Shown here piece by piece: positions 59,089-64,000 of a DNA stretch of 64,000 bases. The notes below the pieces were generated by a model. It worked only from the letters and a program-made list of their open reading frames with translations. It did no database searches and was not told the DNA's origin. A program made the translations under genes and the position numbers. The stretch covers positions 124,001 to 188,000 of the forward strand of contig NZ_JAGINP010000014.1 of the NCBI RefSeq assembly GCF_017876155.1, in the 5' to 3' direction. The DNA comes from Azospirillum rugosum. GTDB lineage: Bacteria; Pseudomonadota; Alphaproteobacteria; Azospirillales; Azospirillaceae. Position 1 is the stretch's first letter, and each line of letters opens with the position of its first letter.

Positions 59089-59421
59089 ATGCCCAAGATG
59101 ACCTTCATCGAGCCGAACGGCACCCGCCACGAGGTGGACGCGCCGCTCGGCTTGTCCGTGCTGGAGATCGCGCACAAGAACAGCCTGGACCTGGAGGGCG
59201 CCTGCGAGGGTTCGCTCGCCTGCTCGACCTGCCACATCATCGTGGAGCCGGAGTGGTTCGACGTGCTGAACGAGGCGTCGGAGGACGAGGAGGACATGCT
59301 CGACCTCGCCTTCGGCCTGACCAAGACCTCGCGCCTGGGCTGCCAGATCATCATGAGCGAGGAGCTGGACGGCCTGACCGTGCGCCTGCCCGGCGGCTCC
59401 AACAACGCCATGCGGGGCTGA
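59089..59421 (+). CDS. fdx: Adrenodoxin-type [2Fe-2S] ferredoxin of the ISC set
   Basis: A 110-residue ferredoxin that supplies electrons for Fe-S cluster assembly. Ligands are visible as C-x5-C-x2-C in EGACEGSLACSTCHIIVE plus a distal Cys in TSRLGCQIIMSEELDGLTVRLP, the ISC-Fdx pattern. AGGAGAG stands eight bases before the ATG. It follows hscB by 70 bases. A long palindromic repeat ending in a T-run lies just downstream. Confidence 0.95.
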   Translation: MPKMTFIEPNGTRHEVDAPLGLSVLEIAHKNSLDLEGACEGSLACSTCHIIVEPEWFDVLNEASEDEEDMLDLAFGLTKTSRLGCQIIMSEELDGLTVRLPGGSNNAMRG

Positions 59422-59445
59422 GCGAAGTCTCAGCGCTGTTTGGGA

Positions 59446-59529
59446 TTCACCACCAAGGCACCAAGACACCAAGGGTCCATCCCGCGCCGGGTGCGGGGAT
59501 TCTTGGTGACTTGGTGCCTTGGTGGTGAA
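59446..59529. repeat. CACCAAGGCACCAAG-type palindromic repeat after fdx
   Basis: TTCACCACCAAGGCACCAAG with ACACCAAGGG is inverted against CTTGGTGACTTGGTGCCTTG and GTGGTGAA. AAATTTTTTCGG follows, so on the plus strand it could also end the fdx transcript. It occupies the whole gap before mnmA. Confidence 0.88.
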
Positions 59530-59560
59530 AATTTTTTCGGACCAGCCCATATAGGGCGCC

Positions 59561-60682
59561 ATGAATTCCCTCGGCATTTCCAAGCGTCCCCAGGACACCC
59601 GCGTGGTCGTCGCCATGTCCGGCGGCGTGGATTCCTCCGTCACCGCGGCCGTGCTGCGGGAGGAGGGCTACGACGTCGTCGGCATCACGCTGCAGCTCTA
59701 CGACCACGGCATCGCGTTGCAGAAGCCGGGCGCCTGCTGCGCCGGCCAGGACATCTACGACGCCCGCCAAGTCGCCGACCGCATCGGCATCCCGCACTAT
59801 GTGCTGGATTACGAGGGGAAATTCTCCCAGGACGTGATCGACGACTTCGCCGACAGCTACCTGCGCGGCGAGACGCCGATCCCCTGCGTGCGCTGCAACC
59901 AGCGGGTCAAGTTCCGCGACCTGCTGAACACCGCGCGCGACCTGGGCGCCGATGCGCTGGCGACCGGCCATTACGTCCGCCGCGTCCAGGGGCAGGGCGG
60001 GGCGGAACTGCACCGCGCCATCGACCCCGGCCGCGACCAGAGCTACTTCCTGTTCGCCACGACGCGCGACCAGTTGGACTTCCTGCGCTTCCCGCTCGGC
60101 GGCCTGACCAAGCCGGAAACCCGCGCCCTGGCCGAACGCCACGGGCTGGAGGTGGCGGCGAAGCCCGACAGCCAGGACATCTGCTTCGTCCCCAACGGCT
60201 CCTACGCCGACGTGGTGGCGAAGCTGCGCCCCGGCTCCGTGGAGCCCGGCGACATCGTCCATGTGGACGGCCGCGTCCTGGGCCGCCACCGCGGCGTGGT
60301 CCACTACACGGTCGGCCAGCGCAAGGGCCTGGGCATCGGCGGCATCCGGGGCGAGGAGGAGCCGCTGTTCGTCGTGCGGCTGGAGCCCGCCCAGCGCCGC
60401 GTCGTCGTCGGCCCGCGCCGCGACCTGGCGCGCAGCGTGGTGACCGTGCGCGAGGTGAACTGGCTCGGCCCCGACCTCGCCCCCGGCGACGGGGTGGAGG
60501 TGGAGGTGAAGCTCCGCTCCGCTCAGCCCCCCGCCGCGGCGACCTGGCGCCTCGGCCCGGACGGCACCGCGCAGGCCGAACTGCACGAGCCGCAACACGG
60601 CGTCGCCCCCGGCCAGGCCTGCGTCGTCTACCAGGGCGACCGGGTGCTGGGCGGCGGCTGGATCGCCGGCACGGCGGCCTGA
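59561..60682 (+). CDS. mnmA: tRNA 2-thiouridylase MnmA
   Basis: It thiolates U34 of tRNA-Lys, -Glu and -Gln, using ATP to adenylate the base and a protein persulfide as sulfur donor. The 373 residues hold the PP-loop VVAMSGGVDSSVTAAVL, the first catalytic Cys in TPIPCVRCNQRVKF, the second Cys in PDSQDICFVPNGSY, and GRDQSYFLFAT. The sulfur comes from a cysteine desulfurase such as the one encoded 1.3 kb upstream, which explains the proximity. Confidence 0.96.
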   Translation: MNSLGISKRPQDTRVVVAMSGGVDSSVTAAVLREEGYDVVGITLQLYDHGIALQKPGACCAGQDIYDARQVADRIGIPHYVLDYEGKFSQDVIDDFADSYLRGETPIPCVRCNQRVKFRDLLNTARDLGADALATGHYVRRVQGQGGAELHRAIDPGRDQSYFLFATTRDQLDFLRFPLGGLTKPETRALAERHGLEVAAKPDSQDICFVPNGSYADVVAKLRPGSVEPGDIVHVDGRVLGRHRGVVHYTVGQRKGLGIGGIRGEEEPLFVVRLEPAQRRVVVGPRRDLARSVVTVREVNWLGPDLAPGDGVEVEVKLRSAQPPAAATWRLGPDGTAQAELHEPQHGVAPGQACVVYQGDRVLGGGWIAGTAA

Positions 60683-60830
60683 CGCAGGCCCCCTCAAAAA
60701 AGTGAAAATTCGGCGTTGACACCCCGATCCCGCTGGAATACATAAGCGGCCCCGGCACGAACCGAGACGGACCAAACCGAAACGATCCGCGCCGGACCAT
60801 GATGGCCAAGGTCATGATGGTAACCACGAT

Positions 60831-60905
60831 GGCAGCGTAGCTCAGTGGTAGAGCAGGGGAATCATAATCCCTTGGTCGGGGGTTCAAATCCCTCCGCTGC
60901 TACCA
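60831..60905 (+). tRNA. tRNA with CAT anticodon (probably elongator tRNA-Met)
   Basis: The 75 bases including an encoded CCA fold as a cloverleaf: acceptor GGCAGCG with CGCTGCT (G1-U72 wobble), D-arm GCTC/GAGC around AGTGGTA, anticodon arm GGGGA-ATCATAA-TCCCT with CAT at positions 34-36, and T-arm CGGGGG-TTCAAAT-CCCTCCG region. CAT can also mark tRNA-Ile with lysidine; the body resembles elongator Met more. Its 3' end is the apparent insertion site of the islet that follows. Confidence 0.93.
60890..60903 (+). other. Left attachment-type repeat (in the tRNA 3' end)
   Basis: CCCTCCGCTGCTAC is the 3' part of the T-arm and acceptor stem of the tRNA. It is repeated exactly at 62835-62848. Confidence 0.78.
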
Positions 60906-60910
60906 TCACG

Positions 60911-60952
60911 AACCCCCTGGTTTCCTTACGGAGGCCGGGGGGTTTTGTTTTT
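60911..60952 (+). terminator. Rho-independent terminator after the tRNA gene
   Basis: AACCCCC pairs with GGGGGGTT across a TGGTTTCCTTACGGAGGCC-type loop, followed by TTGTTTTT. A similar but altered stem follows the right-hand attachment repeat near 62856-62895. Confidence 0.88.
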
Positions 60953-61479
60953 GGGCCTCTTGCTCCCCGAGTACCCGCTCGCCAAGGCGCTCGCGCGTCG
61001 GTACCCTGGGCGGGAGCCATGCCAACTTGAGAGTGCCGCTGACGTCTATCCCAACTCCCGTTCCAACTGGTGAGCGATCTAGCCGTCCTGGGTCGGATCG
61101 TTAAAGAGGTGGTAATCCAAGTTTGCGACCGCTTTCTGCTCAGCTCGGCCGGCGAGACAAATGGTCCACCTCCACGAGTTGTGTTGTGCCGAGGTTTCTA
61201 GTGACATCCGATTTGCGGGTGCTTTTCATAAAATGCCGTCTCCAATAGCGTCTTGGCACCAAGCTGGGTCAATTTCTTCCTCAGTCTCAAAAGCCAAGCT
61301 CATAGCGCCTAAACCGTTGACGCCTATAGAAAAAGATCTATTTTTCGTTTCCCGTAGGCTGTAGAGGTAAGCCGGCGGGTGCTCTGGACGCTAGGCATCT
61401 AGCCACACACGTTGTTACACTGAACCAACATGGTGCCTGCTAGGTGGGCCTAGCAGCACGGTAGGGCGAGGAAGGTAAT
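60953..61479. other. Gene-poor left part of the islet
   Basis: This stretch of about 530 bases has lower GC than its surroundings and no open frame I can support. A 67-codon frame at 61161-61364 has no ribosome-binding site or recognisable motif. It may hold the promoter for the Fic pair and decayed element DNA. Confidence 0.5.
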
Positions 61480-61653
61480 ATGACGACTAAGCTTGAGGCG
61501 TTGATCGAGCAAGCGCGCTCTGTGCGCATGACATTGCGCGATAAGGAAGAGCAGCGCCGAAGCTTTGCCTATGGCAATACCCGCATAGAAAATCAGTATA
61601 TCACGCGGGAGACTATTGATATCCAGGCTGAGCGCCTCAAGAAAATGGCGTAA
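61480..61653 (+). CDS. Small Fic antitoxin-like protein (class I, 57 residues)
   Basis: A 57-residue protein: MTTKLEALIEQARSVRMTLR, then a helix ending SFAYGNTRIENQYITRETI. The RIEN segment resembles the inhibitory motif (S/T)xxxE(G/N) by which class I antitoxins place a Glu in the Fic ATP site; here the Ser/Thr is one place closer than in the consensus. GAGGAAGG precedes the ATG. The Fic gene follows 59 bases later in the same direction. Assignment rests on motif and context; small size makes it easy to overlook. Confidence 0.75.
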   Translation: MTTKLEALIEQARSVRMTLRDKEEQRRSFAYGNTRIENQYITRETIDIQAERLKKMA

Positions 61654-61712
61654 ATGGCTTGTGAGAACTGAGGGCGGGCGCGAGCCCGCCCAAAATTTTC
61701 TAGGGTGCACAC

Positions 61713-62411
61713 ATGACGGACGAGTCTGGTAAGCAGAGGCATAGTGTTGCGGACGAAGCTTATCTTATTCAGGACGAAAAGGCGCGTGCTGAAGCTGAAG
61801 CTCTAAATGGGCTTCGTCAGTTTGATGCAGCGGTACAGCTTATCGAGTCTCATCTGGACCCAGAGCATCCCAACCGCATCAATCCTGAGCGCCCTTTTAA
61901 GCTCCGTGTATCCCACATTTTGAGCCTACACCGAATAGCGCTTGATGGAATACATGCGTATGCTGGAAATTTTCGCCCTGCTGGGGTAGCTATATCTGGG
62001 AGCAAGCATGAGCCAATCGGCGCTCACATTGTACCTGATATGGTTGAGGAGTTGTGCGATTATGTGAATGATAATTGGAAAGAGAAAAGCCCTATTCATT
62101 TAGCCGCTTATGTTATGTGGCGCCTTAACTGGATTCATCCGTTTTCTGATGGAAATGGAAGAACATCCCGCGTCCTTTCATATGTTGTCTTGTGCTTGAG
62201 AGCCGCAGAGCGGTTTCCAGGCGACAATACAATTCCGGAACAAATCGAGAAGGACCGTCAGCCTTATTTTGATGCCTTGGACGCTGCAGACGCTGCTTAT
62301 AAAGATGGGCATATCGACGTGGCAAAAATGGAAGAGCTTCTGGACTATCTGCTTTCCGAACAGTTGCTTAGTGCGCTGCATAAAGCTCGTGGTGCAGACG
62401 GCCAGTCGTAA
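61713..62411 (+). CDS. fic: Fic-domain protein (probable AMP-transferase toxin)
   Basis: A 232-residue Fic protein. The active-site motif IHPFSDGNGRTSR is complete (His142, Asp146, GNGR 147-150), so it should be able to transfer AMP (or another NMP) from its nucleotide to a target side chain. Upstream SLHRIALDGIHAYAGNFRPAGVAISGSKHEPIGAHIVPDMVEELCDYVND is the fold's flap region. No inhibitory (S/T)xxxE(G/N) helix is seen in its own sequence, which fits regulation by the separate small antitoxin encoded just upstream. Codon use is much AT-richer than the chromosome, showing acquisition by transfer. Confidence 0.92.
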   Translation: MTDESGKQRHSVADEAYLIQDEKARAEAEALNGLRQFDAAVQLIESHLDPEHPNRINPERPFKLRVSHILSLHRIALDGIHAYAGNFRPAGVAISGSKHEPIGAHIVPDMVEELCDYVNDNWKEKSPIHLAAYVMWRLNWIHPFSDGNGRTSRVLSYVVLCLRAAERFPGDNTIPEQIEKDRQPYFDALDAADAAYKDGHIDVAKMEELLDYLLSEQLLSALHKARGADGQS

Positions 62412-62480
62412 GCGCGTTGATGCCGTATGTCTCGAGGGTTGCTCAAATTGGGCAGCCATTTATGGGTTGCGCTATATGGT

Positions 62481-62636
62481 TCATACCATCATCCGCAGCG
62501 ACGCGTGGCCCAACAGCTTCTGAACGCACGCTGGCTGAAGCCCCATTTCGATCCAGAGGCTGACCGCCGTGTGGCGGAGGGTGTGGGAGCTGAAGTGGGG
62601 CTTGATGTCTTCCGTGATCAGGCCAGCCGAGGCCAT
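62481..62636 (-). pseudogene. Phage-type tyrosine recombinase (integrase), C-terminal remnant
   Basis: The minus strand can encode 51 residues with the C-terminal catalytic boxes of a tyrosine recombinase: SHTLRHTAVSLWIEMG (the HxLR Arg/His box) and VQKLLGHASLRMM (LGH box). The catalytic Tyr should come about ten residues later but the frame stops at 62481. Upstream the frame is cut by a stop near 62649 and the N-terminal domain is missing. It lies next to the right attachment repeat, where an element's integrase is expected. Confidence 0.78.
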
Positions 62637-62675
62637 GAGTGGCTTCCATCAGAGGCCGCCGAGATTGGTGTGCGA

Positions 62676-62825
62676 CTAGACGGTTCCGATCCCGGCGGGG
62701 AGCATAAAATACAGTTCGGACACCAGAGCGTGGGCCAGCAACACCTGTAAAGTCTTGACAGTCTCCGAGCCGATCGAATCTGCGTCCGCTTCGCTCAGAC
62801 TGTAAATTTGACGGTAGGACTGCAT
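62676..62825 (-). CDS. Small open frame next to the right attachment repeat, uncertain
   Basis: A 49-codon frame, MQSYRQIYSLSEADADSIGS at its start, ends inside the islet. It has no recognisable family and only a weak ribosome-binding site. It may be a decayed part of the integrase region or an excisionase-like gene, or not a gene. Confidence 0.25.
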   Translation of the reverse strand: MQSYRQIYSLSEADADSIGSETVKTLQVLLAHALVSELYFMLPAGIGTV

Positions 62826-62834
62826 TTGCGATCG

Positions 62835-62848
62835 CCCTCCGCTGCTAC
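62835..62848 (+). other. Right attachment-type repeat
   Basis: CCCTCCGCTGCTAC is an exact copy of the tRNA 3' end at 60890-60903. Sequence after it (ATCACGA, then CCCCTTGGTTTTCCTACGGA) parallels that after the tRNA, as expected where the original chromosomal junction has been displaced. Confidence 0.75.
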
Positions 62849-63042
62849 AATCACGACCCCTTGGTTTTCCTACGGAGATCAAGGGGGGAGGTCTTTTGGC
62901 CGCGGTGCTGCGGCGGCCGTGGGTGCGGACCGCGGCACGCGGACGGCGCCGCCGTTCCGGACCTTCTCCCGCTCCCCCTCTTTGTGACAAAGTCCAGCTG
63001 GCGTTTGCGGGCTTTCGGGCCCCGGGCACGGAGGAGAGGGGC

Positions 63043-63999
63043 ATGAAGGACTTTTCCGACCTCAGCGAGCGGGAGCTGATGGCGCTGGCCATCGCGCTCG
63101 AGGAGGAGGACAGCCGCATCTACGACGAGTTCGCCGAAGGCCTGCGCGAGAACTATCCCGACACGGCGAAGGTCTTCGCCGCCATGGCGGAGGAGGAGAA
63201 CGGGCACCGGCACCGGCTGCTCGACCTGTTCCGCACCCGCTTCGGCAACCACATCCCGCTGATCCGCCGGCAGGACGTGCGCGGCTTCGTGGAGCGCAAG
63301 CCGGTGTGGCTGTCGCGGCCGCTGGGGCTCGACACCGTGCGCAAGCAGGCCGAGCTGATGGAGGCGGAGACCAAGCGCTTCTACATCCGCGCCGCGCGCC
63401 AGTCGCAGGACGTCGCCATCCGCCAGCTGCTGGGCGACCTTGCGGCGGAGGAGCGGCGGCACGAGGCGACCGCGGAGCGGCTGGAGGCGAAATACGTGCC
63501 CGAGGGGGTGCGCGAGAAGGAGCATGACGCCGAGCGCCGGCTGTTCCTCCTCCAGATCGTCCAGCCGGGGCTGGCCGGGCTGATGGACGGGTCGGTCTCC
63601 ACCCTCGCCCCGCTGTTCGCGGCGGCCTTCGCCACCCATTCCACCAGCGAGACCTTCCTGGTCGGCCTGGCGGCGGCGGTCGGCGCCGGCATCTCCATGG
63701 GCTTCGCGGAGGCCTTGTCCGACAACGGCTCGCTCACTGGGCGCGGCAGCCCGTGGCTGCGCGGCGCCGTCTGCGGGCTGATGACCACGCTCGGCGGCAT
63801 CGGCCACACGCTGCCCTACCTAATCCCCGATTTCTGGACCGCTACCGCGGTCGCCATCGCCGTTGTCCTGGCGGAGCTGGCGGTCATCGCCTGGATCCGC
63901 AACCGCTACATGGACACGCCGCTGCTGTCCGCCGCCTTCCAGGTGGTCGTCGGCGGCCTGCTGGTGTTCGGAACCGGCATCCTGATCGGGAGTTCCTGA
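63043..63999 (+). CDS. mbfA: Membrane-bound ferritin-like iron exporter MbfA
   Basis: A 318-residue protein fusing an N-terminal rubrerythrin/ferritin-like domain to a CCC1/VIT1-type membrane domain, as in MbfA, which exports iron and protects against peroxide and acid. Di-iron ligands are in ALEEEDSRIYDEFAEGL, FAAMAEEENGHRHRLLD, LMEAETKRFYIRAARQ and LAAEERRHEATAERLE (residues ~17-155). The C-terminal half has about four to five helices, with LMDGSVSTLAPLFAAAFATH and GAGISMGFAEALSDNGSL typical of the VIT1 fold. GGAGGAGAGG lies just before the ATG. No Irr-type box was found upstream. Confidence 0.93.
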   Translation: MKDFSDLSERELMALAIALEEEDSRIYDEFAEGLRENYPDTAKVFAAMAEEENGHRHRLLDLFRTRFGNHIPLIRRQDVRGFVERKPVWLSRPLGLDTVRKQAELMEAETKRFYIRAARQSQDVAIRQLLGDLAAEERRHEATAERLEAKYVPEGVREKEHDAERRLFLLQIVQPGLAGLMDGSVSTLAPLFAAAFATHSTSETFLVGLAAAVGAGISMGFAEALSDNGSLTGRGSPWLRGAVCGLMTTLGGIGHTLPYLIPDFWTATAVAIAVVLAELAVIAWIRNRYMDTPLLSAAFQVVVGGLLVFGTGILIGSS

Positions 64000-64000
64000 C

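Larger units (their letters stand above)
60890..62848 (+). mobile_element. AT-richer islet integrated at the 3' end of the tRNA gene
   Basis: The stretch from the tRNA 3' end to 62848 is bounded by direct copies of CCCTCCGCTGCTAC. After each copy the sequence continues in parallel (ATCACGA, then CCCC-TGG-TTT-CCT-ACGGAG). Between them base composition drops clearly and A/T-rich codons appear. Contents are a Fic toxin-antitoxin pair, an integrase C-terminal remnant on the minus strand, and little else. With the integrase broken it should be immobile without help. Confidence 0.78.

Noticed and set aside
61161..61364. 67-codon plus-strand frame in the islet
   Set aside because: No ribosome-binding site, no family resemblance, and it lies in decayed element DNA.

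Overview
The window is GC-rich chromosomal DNA from a free-living or plant-associated diazotrophic alphaproteobacterium, almost certainly an Azospirillum of the A. brasilense group. This rests on the nifHDK operon lying divergently about 2 kb from draT-draG, the O2-sensitive (four-cysteine) type of NifA, alphaproteobacterial gene neighbours (phosphatidylcholine synthase, IscR/HscB/ferredoxin, MbfA) and strong G/C bias at third codon positions. The species call comes from gene content and order seen here, not from a database search.

Region 1 (1-21.4 kb) is the nitrogen-fixation core. On the minus strand, nifH-nifD-nifK (nifK runs off the left edge) start from a -24/-12 sigma-54 promoter with an upstream TGT-N10-ACA NifA site. 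A gene of unknown function separates nifH from divergent draT-draG, which encode the nitrogenase ADP-ribosylation switch, followed by an ArsC-like nitrogenase-associated gene, a class II glutamine amidotransferase and an azoreductase. A second minus-strand nif operon follows in transcription order: nifB, a 2[4Fe-4S] ferredoxin, a TPR-like gene, an Fe-S/LRV-repeat gene, two nifZ-type genes, nifS, nifT, a 94-residue gene, a DegT-like protein lacking the PLP lysine, and a SIR2-like protein. It has its own sigma-54 promoter and two NifA sites. After an integral-membrane methyltransferase and a cyclase-FHA gene comes nifA, the activator of both operons.

Region 2 (21.8-45 kb) is housekeeping and accessory: a TetR-HlyD-ABC export operon interrupted by an opposite-strand secreted-protein gene, murein endopeptidase MepA, two methyltransferases, ribosomal protein L36, the glycolate oxidase genes glcDEF (glcE carries an in-frame palindromic repeat), phosphatidylcholine synthase, an acyl-CoA dehydrogenase, a lytic transglycosylase-like protein, a second FAD-linked oxidase, a Sua5-type tRNA-modification enzyme, an orphan ParA and a VapBC pair.

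Region 3 (44.5-64 kb) holds a peroxiredoxin with glnE (nitrogen control of glutamine synthetase), a very large AsmA-like protein, tyrS, anmK, cysE and a reduced ISC gene set (iscR, cysteine desulfurase, hscB, ferredoxin) followed by mnmA. A tRNA with a CAT anticodon is the apparent insertion site of an AT-richer islet of about 1.95 kb that carries a Fic toxin-antitoxin pair and an integrase remnant and is bounded by a repeat of the tRNA 3' end. The window ends with an MbfA-type iron exporter.

Several families of structured intergenic repeats punctuate the whole window: long C/G-rich palindromes (seven places), GTAGGT(C/T)GGGTGGA palindromes (three places), a CACGGATGACACGGAT-type repeat and a CACCAAGGCACCAAG palindrome. 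No CRISPR array or intact insertion sequence was seen.
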